64,000 nucleotides of DNA from Bretschneidera sinensis (taxonomy: Eukaryota > Streptophyta > Magnoliopsida > Brassicales > Akaniaceae). The notes beneath the pieces were generated by a model. That model was not told where the DNA came from, did no database searches, and saw only the letters and a list, made by a program, of their open reading frames with translations. Shown in pieces: positions 46,682 through 58,900 of this stretch. Location: contig CM043702.1 of NCBI GenBank assembly GCA_023935145.1, positions 55,010,501 to 55,074,500 on the forward strand, given 5' to 3'. A program made the translations under genes and the position numbers. Each line of letters begins with the position of its first letter. Position 1 is the stretch's first letter.

Positions 46682-49600
46682 AGAGATTCGACCGAGCGTT
46701 GACGAGGCTCGTATTTCCTGGAAAATTTGTCGAGTGTGAGCAAAGCAGCTCATACGCTCGGACTTATTTGGAGATTCGACCGAGCGTTGACGGGGCTCGG
46801 ATTTCCTGGAGAAATTTATCGAGCGTGAGCAGAGCAGCTCATACGCTCGGACTTATTTGGAGATTCGACCGAGCATTGACGGGGCTCTGATTTTCTGGAG
46901 AAATTTACCGATCGTGAGCAGAGCAGCTCATACACTCGGACTTATTTGGAGATTCGGCCGAGCATTGACGGGGCTCGAATTTCCTAGAGAAATTTGCCAA
47001 GTGTGAGCAGAGCAGCTCATACGCTCGGACTTATTTGGAGATTCGACCGAGCGTTGACGGGGCTCGGATTTCCTGGAGAAATTTACCGAGCGTGAGCAGA
47101 GCAGCTCATACGCTCGGACTTATTGGAGATTCGACCGAGTGTTGACGGAGCTCAGATTTCCTGGAGAAATTTACCAAGCGTGAGCAAAGCAGCTCATATA
47201 CTCGGGCTTATTTGGAGATTCGATCGAGCGTTGACCGGACTCGGATTCCCTATAGAAATTTGTCGAGCGTGAGCAGAGCAGCTCATACGCTCGGATTTAT
47301 TTGGAGATTCGACCGAGCATTGTCGGGGCTCGAATTTCCTGAAGAAATTTACCGAGCGTGAGCAGAGAAGCTCATACGCTCGGACTTATTTGGAGATTCG
47401 ACCGAGCGTTGACGGGGCTCGGATTTACTGGAGAAATTTATCGAGCGTGAGTAGAGCAGCTCATACGTTCGAACTTATTTGGAGATTCGACCAAGCGTTG
47501 ACGGGGTTCAGATTTCCTGGAGAAATTTACCGAGCGTGAGCAGAGCAGCTCATACGGTCGGACTTATTTGGAGATTCAACCGAGCGTTGACGGGGCTCGG
47601 ATTTCCTGAAGAAATTTACTGAGCGTGAGCAGAGCAACTCATACGCTCGGACTTACTTGGAGATTCGACCGAGCGTTGACGGGGCTCGAATTTCCTGAAG
47701 AAATTTACCGAGTATGAGTAGAGCAGCTCATACACTCGGACTTATTTAGAGATTCGACCGAGCGTTGATGGGGCTCGGATTTCTTGAAGAAATTTACCGA
47801 GCGTGAGCAGAGTAGCTCACACGCTCGGACTTATTTGGAGATTCGACCTAGTGTTGACGGGGCTCGTATTTCCTGGAGAAATTTACTAAGCATGAGCAGA
47901 GCAGCTCATACGCTTGGACTTATTTGGAGATTCGATCGAGCGTTGACAGAGCTCGGATTTTCTGAAAAAATTTACCGAGCGTGAGCAGAGCAGCTCATAC
48001 GCTCGGACTTATTTGGAGATTCGACTGAGCGTTGAGGGGGCTCAGATTTCCTGAAGAAATTTATCGAGCATGAGCAGAGCAGCTCATACGGTTAGACTTA
48101 TTTGGAGATTCGATCGAGCGTTGACGGGGCTCGAATTTCCTGGAGAAATTTACGAAGCGTGAGCAGAGCAGCTCATATACTCTGACTTATTTGGAGATTC
48201 GACCAAGCTTTGACGGGGCTCGGATTTCCTGAAGAAATTTATCGAGCGTGAGCAGAGCAGCTCATACGCTCGAACTAATTTGGAGATTCGACCGAGCGTT
48301 GACGGGGCTCGAATTTTCTGGAAAAATTTGTCGAGCGTGAGCAGAGCAACTCATACGCTCGGACTTATTTGGAGATTCGACCGAGCGTTGACCGGACTCA
48401 AATTTCCTATAAAAATTTGTCGAGTGTGAGCAGAGTAGCTCATACACTCGAATTTATTTGGAGATTCGACCGAGCGTTGACGGGGCTCGAATTTCCTGGA
48501 GAAATTTACCGAGCGTGGGCAGAGTAGCTTATACACTCAGACTTATTTGGAGATTCGACCGAGTGTTGATGGGGCTCGGATTTCCTGGAGAAATTTATCG
48601 AGCATGAGCAGAGCAGCTCATACACTCGAACTTATTTGGAGATTCGACCGAGCGTTGACAGGGCTCAGATTTCCTGAAAAAATTTACCGAGCGTGAGCAG
48701 AGCAGCTCATACGCTCGGACTTATTGAGAGATTCGACCGAGCGTTGAAGGGGCTCGGATTTCCTGAAGAAATTTACCGAGCGTAGACGGAGCAGCTTATA
48801 CGCTCGGACTTATTTAGAGATTCAACCGAGCGTTGACGGGGCTCGAATTTCCTAGAGAAATTTACTAAGCGTGAGCATAGCAGCTCATACGCACGGACTT
48901 ATTTGGAGATTCGACCGAGCGTTGACGGGGCTCGGATTTCTTAGAGAAATTTACCGAGCGTGAGCAGAGCAACTCATACGTTCGGACTTATTTGGAGATT
49001 CAACCGAGCGTTGATGGGGCTCGAATTTTTTGGAGAAATTTGTCGAGCGTGAGCAGAGCAGCTCATACGCTCGGACTTATTTGGATATTCGACAGAGCAT
49101 TGACGGGGCTCAGATTTTCTAGAGAAATTTACCGAGCATGAACAGAGCAGCTCATACACTCGGACTTATTTGGAGATTCGACCGAGCGTTGAGGGGGCTC
49201 GGATTTCCTGAAGAAATTTATCGAGCGTGAGCAGAGCAGCTCATACGGTTGGACTTATTTGGAGATTCGACTGAGCGTTGACGGGGCTCGAATTTCTTGG
49301 ACTTATTTGAAGATTCGACAGAGCGTTGACGGGGCTCGGATTTCCTAGAGAAATTTACTGAGCATGAACGGAGCAGCTCATACTCTCTGACTTATTTGGA
49401 GATTCGACCGAGCGTTGACGGGGCTCGGATTTCCTGAAAAAATTTATCGAGCGTGAGCAGAGCAGCTTATACGGTTAGACTTATTTGGAGATTCGACCGA
49501 GCATTGACGGGGCTCGGATTTCCTGGAGAAATTTATCGAGCGTGAGCAAAGCAGCTTATATGCTCGGACTTATTTGGAGATTCGACCGAGCGTTGACCGG

Positions 49601-51896
49601 ATTCAGATTTCCTATAGAAATTTGTCGAGTGTGAGCAGAGCAGCTCATACACTCAGATTTATTTGGAGATTCGACCGAGTGTTGACGGGGCTCGGATTTC
49701 CTGGAGAAATTTACCGAGCGTGGGCAGAGTAGCTCATACACTCAGACTTATTTGGAGATTCGACCGAGTGTTGACGGGGCTCGGATTTCCTGGAGAAATT
49801 TATCGAGCGTGAGCAGAGCAGCTCATACACTCGAACTTATTTGGAGATTCGACCGAGCGTTGACAGGGCTCAGATTTCCTGAAAAAATTTACCGAGCGTG
49901 AGCAGAGCAGCTCATACACTCGGACTTATTGAGAGATTCGACCGAGCGTTGAGGGGGCTCGGATTTCCTGAAGAAATTTACCGAGCGTAGACGGAGCAGC
50001 TCATACGCTCGGACTTATTTAGAGATTCAACCGAGCGTTGACGGGGCTCGAATTTCCTAGAGAAATTTACTGAGCGTGAGCATAGCAGCTCATACGCTCG
50101 GACTTATTTGGAGATTCGACCGAGCGTTGACGGGGCTCGGATTTCTTAGAGAAATTTAACGAGCGTGAGCAGAGCAACTCATACGTTCGGACTTATTTGG
50201 AGATTCAACCGAGCGTTGATGGGGCTCGGATTTTTTGGAGAAATTTGTCGAGCGTGAGCAGAACAGCTCATACGCTCGGACTTATTTGGATATTCGACAG
50301 AGCATTGACGGGGCTCAGATTTTCTAGAGAAATTTACCGAGCGTGAGCAGAGCAGCTCATACGCTCGGACTTATTTGGAGATTCGACCGAGCGTTGAGGG
50401 GGCTCGGATTTCCTGAAGAAATTTATCGAGCGTGAGCAGAGCAGCTCATACGGTCGGACTTATTTGGAGATTCGACTGAGTGTTGACAGGGCTCGAATTT
50501 CCTGGAGAAATTTACTGAGCGTGAGCAGAGCAGCTCATACGCTCGGACTTATTTGGAGATTCGACCGAGAGTTGATGGGGCTCGGATTTTCTGGAGAAAT
50601 TTGTCGAGCGTGAGCAGAGCAGCTCATACGCTCGGACTTATTTTAACATTCGACAGAGCGTTGACGAGGCTTGGATTTTCTAGAGAAATTTGTCGAGCGT
50701 GAGCAGAGCAGCTCAGACGCTCGGACTTATTTGGAGATTCGACCGAGCGTTGATGGGGCTCGGATTTCCTAGAGAATTTTACTGAGCGTGAGCGGAGCAG
50801 CTCATACTCTCGGACTTATTTGGAGATTCGACCGAGCGTTGAGGGAACTCGGATTTCCTGAAGAAATTTATCGAGCGTGAGCAGAGCAGCTTATACGGTT
50901 AGACTTATTTGGAGATTCGATCGAGCGTTGACGGGGCTCGAATTTCCTGGAGAAATTTACGAAGCGTGAGCAGAGCAGCTCATACACTCGGACTTATTTG
51001 GAGATTCGACCAAGCGTTGACGGGGCTCGGATTTCCTGAAGAAATTTACCGAGCGTGAGCAAAGCAACTCATACGCTCGGACTTACTTGGAGATTCGACC
51101 GAGCGTTGACGGGGCTCGAATTTCCTGAAGAAATTTACCGAGTATGAGTAGAGTAGCTCATACACTCGAACTTATTTAGAGATTCGGCCGAGCGTTGACG
51201 AGGCTCGGATTTTCTGGAGAAATTTACCGAGCGTGAGCAAAGCAGCTCATATGCTCGGACTTATTTGGAGATTCGAACTAGCGTTGACGGGGCCCGGATT
51301 TCCTGGAGAAATTTACTAAGCGTGAGCAGAGTAGCTCATACACTTGGACTTATTTGGAGATTCTATCGAGCGTTGACAGGGCTCCGATTTTCTGAAAAAA
51401 TTTCCCGAGCTTGAATAGAGCAGCTCATACGCTCGAACTTATTTGGAGATTCGACCGAGCGTTGAGGGGGCTCGGATTTCATGAAGAAATTTACCGAACG
51501 TGAGCAAAGCAACTCATACGCTCGGACTTACTTGGAGATTCGACCGAGCGTTGACGGGGCTCGAATTTCCTGAAGAAATTTACCGAGTATGAGTAGAGCA
51601 GCTCATACGCTCGGACTTATTTAGAGATTCGACCGAGCGTTGACGGGGCTCGAATTTCCTAAATAAATTTACCGAGTATGAGTAGAGCAGCTCATACGCT
51701 CGGACTTATTTAGAGATTTGACCGAGCGTTGACGGGGTTCGGATTTCCTGGAGAAATTTACCGAGCGTGAGCAGAGCAGCTCATACGCTCGGACTTTTTT
51801 GGAGATTCGACCTAGCGTTGACGGGGCTCGGATTTTTTGGAGAAATTTACTAAGCGTGAGCAGAGCAGCTCATACACTTGGACTTATTTGGAGATT
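46682..51896. repeat. 89-bp satellite array, left block (about 58 monomers)
   Basis: Head-to-tail monomers of 88-89 bases beginning agattcgaccgagcgttgac and ending gctcggacttatttgg, 5.2 kb without interruption. Each monomer has two dyads: CGAGC...GCTCG and CCGAGCGTGAGC...GCTCATACGCTCGG. Longer units repeat with a period near 1205 bases (48517-49170 against 49725-50375). One monomer is truncated near 49300. The array starts right after the Tat-type 3' region, so it is likely an expansion of that element's 3' untranslated repeats. It is interrupted at 51897 by the Athila element and resumes in the same monomer at 62836. The 60-codon frames in it are artefacts of repetition. Confidence 0.96.
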
Positions 51897-53543
51897 TGAT
51901 TACGCCCAAAGTATAACACGGTTATTGTAGTACGGCTTTGGGGTGTCGATTCCACAGGGAAACAAGTTAAGTACAAAGGAAAATGTGTGAACCTTAAAAC
52001 GAACGATAAAAGTTAAACTCAAGAATTTTAAGCTTTGATGGTGAAATAATGTAAAGGAAAATTGTGTAAATGTAAATGAAATATAAATGAGAAATAACAA
52101 GGTTCCGGGAATCCTCCTTAGGTTTGTTCCCTATTTCCACTCTTGATTCAATTGATTTTATCTCGATTGCAAGTTTCAACTCCCAAACAAGCAATCGGAA
52201 TATATTCAATCAAGCACATTTACAATTCTTATATAATTGCTACGAATTAATCATTGATTTCGGTTCATGCACACATGACCGATCTTAAAGATTATCAAGA
52301 AACGACAATATATCTTAAAAGACAATATCGCAATAATGGACAATCAATAAGATAAATATACCGGAATCAATCACATCCAAGCAACCTCAATGAAGGAGAA
52401 GGATGCAATCACCGGATTAAGAGACTCTAAAAGAAGAAGAATAAGAAGTACATCTATCACATGAACTCAAATCTTCTTACTTAATCAATGAATAATTCAT
52501 AAACAATATTTAACAATAAATCCTTACAACTGAATCAAGAACAAGAAATAAAGAACAACAAATCCCTAAAGATTCATCATTTTCCCTTGTAAAATGATTA
52601 GTTGGCCATGAAAATCAAGGTGGAAGAACAATAAGGATGCTTTCCCCTTGATTTGGCCATGGAGTTCAAGGTGGATGAACAATATTGATGTTCTCCCCTT
52701 GATTTGCAACCAAAGAAAACTTAGAAATAAAATGGAAGAATGCTGGATTTGGATCCCTTGAATCCTCTCTTTTTTCTCTCTTCCTTGCTTTCTCTCTTCA
52801 ATGCCCAGCTGCACACTCCATAAAGATATATTTATAGAGCATGAGGGGGTGTTTTGGTCTTGGAGAATGTCATTTGCTTGCCCTAATCCGGTCAAGAGGC
52901 GAGTGGGCCGTGCTGTACGCCTGGGCCTGCTGTTCATCTGGGCCTGCTGTGCTGGCCTGAACTGTTTCCACTAAAACTGCCATAACTTTCTCTAGAAAAA
53001 TCCTTTTTACGAACCGTAAAATTCTCCAGAAAATAGACTTCCGGATCTTTCTAAGCATATATGGCTCATCATATGGTTCTTCCTACATCAATACAGTTTA
53101 ATCTGCAAAGATGATTGATCTGTACGGGAAATTCTGGCAATTCAGTGAAACTTCTTCAGCTTGTATGCAGAAGTGCACACACTAGTGTGCCTACCCTTAA
53201 CTTGCTCCAAAGTGATGCACACACTTGTGTGCAGTCTTTTAACTTACTGTACTTTATTACTCCAGCCTTAGTTTAGAGTTTAACCATCTTTGAATCATGT
53301 TTGGACACGTCTAAACCTTGGACAAAAACGAGCACCGACACCCAAGATCTTTTGGTGCTTTAAACATGGATCGCTTTATTATCTCTTTTGTACTCAAAGC
53401 ACCTGAAAATGCATCGAATTAAGTCAATGATTTATGAATATCACTTTAGAGTTATCAACATGTAAAAGTGCGATTACGACCGAGATCAACCCTAAAATGT
53501 TAACAATTAAGTATTGTTTAGATGCATTTTATGACTCTCATCA
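51897..53543 (-). repeat. 3' LTR of the young Athila
   Basis: 1647 bases, TGATTACGCCC to CTCTCATCA on plus, near-identical to 61188-62835. The frames at 51900-53058 inside it recur in the other LTR and show no protein features. Confidence 0.96.
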
Positions 53544-53579
53544 CAACCCCCAACTAGCTTATTGCTAGTCCCTAGCAAT
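53544..53579 (-). promoter_or_regulatory. Polypurine tract and hairpin of the young Athila
   Basis: On the minus strand AGTTGGGGGTTG abuts the 3' LTR. Just upstream is a perfect hairpin ATTGCTAG-TCC-CTAGCAAT (53561-53579), the same as at 17682-17701 in A2. Confidence 0.85.
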
Positions 53580-55348
53580 TCAAGCGAAAGGCATGAAATG
53601 AATTCTTTATTTAGAAATCAAAACAAAATACAGCAATGCTGGCGTTAACCAAGAGTGATTCAAAAATCTATCTCAAAAATCATGCATAACATACAGCACA
53701 TAGAATCATTAAATATCACTCAGGTCCAAGAATAATCCAAATGTCAACCTTAAAATCGTTATCGACTCTTACCATCCATCTTACCACAATACATTAGTCC
53801 GAACACCCGGATGATTTTATGCACAACATAGCATGAATACAAGTCTTGGCCTCTAAAATCATATTAATTTGTGTGACATCAATCACAAATCAAGCTCCAT
53901 ATGCTCACTTTTCAAATCACTCTCCACTATGTAGAAAAATCACACTTCATCGGATCAATAGGTCTTTAATAAGCTTGCAACATTAGGCTAGGGTAAAGGT
54001 CAAGAAAGAATGGGAAAGTTTAAACAAATAAAAGAACTAAGTCTCTTAATTTAAACACAACCACTTTAAGCACAAGATAACCTTACTTCAACACCCAACT
54101 CTTTCAACCATTTTTCGAGCATTTCTGGCAATAAATCACCATTTTTTTTTTCTTCTTTCTTTGCCATAATTCATTTTTTTTTTATCTTTTTTTTTATTTT
54201 TATTTTTTTGTTTTGGCATAAGACCATTCACCTCCTCTTTCATTCTTTTCTTTTCTTTTCCACAACCCCCAACTTATCTCTTTTAATGTACTTGGGTTAT
54301 GGTAGTAATATTTTCTCATATTTCCACCCTTACTCCTTTTAAGTGCTTCTCACAACATGTGTATAACTAAGTTCTTTTAAAAGAGAGGTAAGGATAAAAT
54401 ATTTTTAGGCTCATAAAGGTAAGTAAATGGTTTATCGAAAGAAACAAGGCTCAATTTTTCTTTTCAAGAAAAAAAACTCAAATAGGTGACTAGCGATAAA
54501 TATAACAAGGGTAAGTTTAAAAAGGCTCAAACGGTCCAAAAATGGCCTATATCATATCCTAAGTAGTGTGCATTCTATGATTTTCGCCTCAAGTGATTAT
54601 CAAATAAGTTCTAGAGCTTGTAGAGACCGCAAAAGTATTCACAAAACAACCGCGCATAAAACTTTTCCAAATGCTTTAGACTAATCATGCAATCTTACCA
54701 CAAACCAGAGTCTCAAACCAAAGAAAAATTGACACTTAATTTATTCTCAAAGCGAAGCAAGATTTAACTTCTTCTAAATGCTATATGCTATCTCGATTAA
54801 GCTTATATCATTGACATGTGAATTAACTCCAAGGCTAACACAAAACATGCTAAAAACAAACAAACAAATTTTTTTTTTTTATCCTAACAACGAAAAGAAA
54901 GAAAGTGACACCAAGCAGTTCAATGAAAAAAAAAATGTTTCCTCCACCCCCAACCTAAACATTGCATTGACCTCAATATAAAAGAAAAAGGAAAGGAAAC
55001 TCCCTGTGTGGCCAAAAATGCTCAAAAGCTGAAAATTGCACACCATCGATTGAACTGCATACCGTTCTTTTCGCTGAAATAAACTAGAAACTAAAAATTA
55101 AAATAGACTTAACACAACCAAAATTCAAAGTTAATAAAGACTTGACAACAAAATATTAATTTTTTTTTTTTTTTGAAATTTGAAGTAAACTAAAAACTAA
55201 TAATTAAGATTGAATGAAAACAAACTAAAAACAAAACAAAAATTAAAAGGAATAATGTACCTTTGTTGTGTGGTCAAGGTGAGTAGACCGGATCCATAAG
55301 TGGAATGTCTTCCATCTCCGGATCATGTCTATCAATTAAGATCTTAAG
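53580..55348 (-). other. 3' non-coding region of the young Athila
   Basis: About 1.8 kb with no ORF of note; Athila elements often carry an envelope-like gene here and none is visible. It contains T-rich runs (54144-54210, 55158-55176), a second CCCCCAACTT run (54263) and a PPT-like module with a small hairpin at 54945-54978 (CACCCCCAACC, then ATTG-ACCT-CAAT). Confidence 0.75.
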
Positions 55349-55930
55349 TCATTGACCGTTTACTTTAAAGACCCGACCATCTCTAGTATCCTCAATTTCT
55401 ACCGCCCCATTTTCAAAAACATTTTTTACTATAAAAAGGCCGGTCCATCTTGACCGAAGTTTTCCAGGATGCTTATGAAGTCTAGAGTCGTATAAGAATA
55501 CCCGATCATTGGGTTTAAATGTTTTCCTCAAAATGTTTTTGTCATGGAATACTTTCATCTTAGCCTTATAGATTCTAGAATTTTCATAAGCATCGTTTCT
55601 TAATTCTTCTAACTCGGTCAGCTGATATTTTCGAAGTTTATCCGCTTTGCCCATGTCAAAATTGAAAGACTTGATGGCCCAATAAGCTCGATGCTCGAGC
55701 TCCACGGGTAAGTGGCAAGGCTTTCCAAAAACAAGCCGATAGGGTGACATACTTAAGGGAGTTTTAAAGGCTGTACAGTAAGCCCAAAGCGCATCAGTTA
55801 ACCGTTTTTTCTAAAATTTGTTTAATCTCCCTATTAGCAAGCTCTACTTGTCCACTAGTCTGAGGATGATAGGCAGTAGAAATTTTATGTAATACCCCAA
55901 ATTTTTTCATTAAAGCTTCAAAGGAACGGT
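55349..55930 (-). pseudogene. Integrase C-terminal part of the young Athila, separated by a stop and a small deletion
   Basis: Directly downstream of the TGA that ends the 1567-codon frame. It continues as integrase ([20 protein letters not shown] with the catalytic glutamate, then [11 protein letters not shown]), then shifts frame at about 55800 where roughly ten codons are missing before RLTDALWAY. The rest is open (55349-55750): [39 protein letters not shown], and the GPF-like tail [20 protein letters not shown]. So two small lesions break the integrase. Confidence 0.9.
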
Positions 55931-55931
55931 T

Positions 55932-58900
55932 TCAAAAATGTGTACCTCGATCACTAATTATAGCACGTGGTGTACCAAATCGAGATAACACCTTTTCTTT
56001 AAGGAATTTAATCACCGTTCCATTATCATTGTTTCGACAAGCTGCTGCCTCTACCCACTTGGATACATAATCTATTGCTACAATGATATACTGGTACCCG
56101 AAGGAATGAGGGAAGGGTCCCATGAAATCGATGCCCCAACAATCAAAGATTTCAATCACTAAAATTGGGTTCAGGGGCATCATATTTCGGCTAGACACAG
56201 CTCCTAACTTTTGACATCTTTCACAAGAGCGACAATAGGTGTTTGTATCTTTAAACAAAGTAGGCCAATAAAATCCACACTGCAAAATTTTTGCAGCAGT
56301 TTTTTTCATCGAAAAGTGGCCTCCACAAGCTTGGGAGTGACAAAATTCTAAGACACTCGAAATCTCTTCATTAGGGATGCAACGCCTTAGAATTTGGTCA
56401 GGGCAGTACTTGAAAAGATAGGGGTCATCCCAATAAAAATTATGTACCTCATATAAGAATTTCCTCTTGTCTTGAGCACTCCAATCCATAGGTATCTCAC
56501 CTGTAGCCAAATAATTTACGATGTGAGCAAACCATGGTAGAGAAGTAATAGAGAGTAATTGCTCATTGGGAAAATCATCTTTGATTGGCATGTCATCACA
56601 AGTGTCCTCAAAAGTGAGTCTGGATAAATGGTCAGCTACTACATTCTCCACTCCTTTTTTATCCTTGATGGTGATATCAAATTCTTGCAAGAGGAGGATC
56701 CATCGGATTAGTCGTGCCTTAGCATCCTTCTTCGTAAGAAGATACTTGAGGGCTGCATGATCTGTAAAAATAAGGATAAGAGAACCAATTAGATGAGCAC
56801 GAAATTTATCTAAAGCAAATACTACAGCTAGCAACTCTTTTTCAGTTGTAGAGTAATTCATTTGAGCACTATTTAAAGTCTTACTAGCATAGTAAATGAT
56901 AAAAGGTTTACCTTCCCTTCGCTGTCCAAGAACAGCACCTACAGCGTAGTCACTAGCATCGCACATGATTTCAAAAGGTAAAGTCCAATCTGGCGACTGC
57001 ATTATAGGTGCGGAAGTAAGCTTGCCAATCAACGTTTTAAAGGCCTCTTGACAAGCTTGACTCCACTCAAAGGGGGTATCTTTAACTAGGAGGGCGCATA
57101 GTGGTCTAGATATTTTTAAAAAATTTTGTATGAACCTCCTATAAAAACCAGCATGACGAAGGAAAGATCTCACATCCTTTATTGTCTTAGGGGCAGACAA
57201 CTTAGAGATTAACTCAATCTTAGATTGATCAACCTCTATTCCTTTAGAAGAGACAATATGCCCTAAGACAATACCGGATGGTACCATGAAATGGCACTTT
57301 TCCCAATTTAAAACCAATTCTTTTTCCTCACAGCGAATTAATACTCTTTCTAAATTCATTAAGCATGTTTCAAATGAAGATCCAAAAACAGTTAGGTCAT
57401 CCATAAAAACCTCCATGCAATTTTCAACCATGTCACTAAAAATGCTCATCATGCAGCGTTGAAAAGTAGCAGGGGCGTTACATAATCCGAATGGCATTCT
57501 ACGAAAAGCATAGGTGCCAAAGGGACAAGTAAAGGTGGTCTTTTCTTGGTCTTCTAATGCAATTTCTATTTGATAGTAACCAGAATAACCATCTAGAAAA
57601 CAGTAGAAGGGATGACCAGCTACACGCTCAAGAATTTGATCAATAAAAGGGAGTGGGAAGTGGTCTTTCTTGGTGGCAGCATTTAATTTTCTGTAATCAA
57701 TGCACACACGCCACCCGTTCACAAGTTTGGTAGGGACTAACTCTTCTAGATCATTTTTTATCACAGTGACTCCGGACTTTTTCGGGACGACTTGCGTAGG
57801 GCTTACCCACTTACTATCAGCTATAGGATATATAATACCCGCATCTAATAGTTTCAGTACTTCATTTTTCACTACTTCTTTCATAGTGGGGTTAAGCCTA
57901 CGTTGAGGGTCTCTACGAGGACTGGTTCCTTCATCCAGATTTATTTTATGGGAGCATATTAGGGGATTAATTCCCTTTAAATTAACCATGCTCCATCCCA
58001 GGGCTGATTTGTGTTCATTTAAAGTTTGAATTAATCTCTTACCTTGGGTCTCAGTTAATTCAGAAGAAATTATAACAGGAAAGGTATCACCTGGACCGAG
58101 AAAGACATGTTTTAGACCCTTAGGTAGTGGCTTCAATTCGACTTTAGGTGCTTCCACACTTGAGGGGACTTGAGTCTTGCTTCTTTCGGGCAGCTCCTCA
58201 AACCTTGGTTGCCATGCCCGATTTTCATAATCCTGAGATTTGTCAAAAACAACACATATATCAATTATATCAGTTTTATCATCAAATAAATCTATCTCAG
58301 AATTAACAAGAAAATTTTCAAGAGGGTCATAATCATGAGTTAAGAAAACTCCCTCATTGACGAGTGACTCGATCATGTAAAGCTGGTGGTTTTCGTCCTC
58401 ATCTTCGGGCTGTTTTGCAACATTGAAAATATTTACTTCAAGGGTCATGTTGCCAAAGGACAGTTTCATGAGACCATTCCTACAATTTATTAGAGCATTT
58501 GCAGTAGCAAGAAAAGGTCTACCCAAAATCAAAGGAATTTTAGAGTTAGTGTCTACAGCAGAAGTAGTATCAAGAATTAAGAAATCAACAGGATAATAAA
58601 ATTTATCAATTTGAATCAAAACATCCTCAACCACACCTCGGGGTACCTTGACTGAGCGATCAGCCAATTGTAATACCACGCCGGTTGGTTTGATTTCTCC
58701 TAACCCCAGCTGTAAGTAAATTGAAAATGGCATCAGGTTTACACTAGCTCCCAGATCTAGTAAGGCTTGTCCAACCTCATGATTTCCAATGCTGCAAGCA
58801 ATGGTAGGACAGCCCGGATCTTTGTATTTCGGGAGAATTCTTTGCTCAATTAGTGCACTAACTTGCTCAGTTAGGAAAGCTGTTTTCTTGACATGATGTT

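Noticed and set aside
47784..51000. A series of about 61-codon frames (MYELLCSRS..., MSRAAHTLGLIWRFD...).
   Set aside because: Produced by the 89-base satellite; they shift frame every monomer and recur with the repeat.
46682..51896. Regular repeats with dyads resembling a CRISPR array.
   Set aside because: The repeats are contiguous with no unique spacers, in a plant genome.
51900..53058. Frames of 60-120 codons in the Athila LTR (also 61285-62350).
   Set aside because: The same frames occur in both LTRs with no family signature; LTR sequence.
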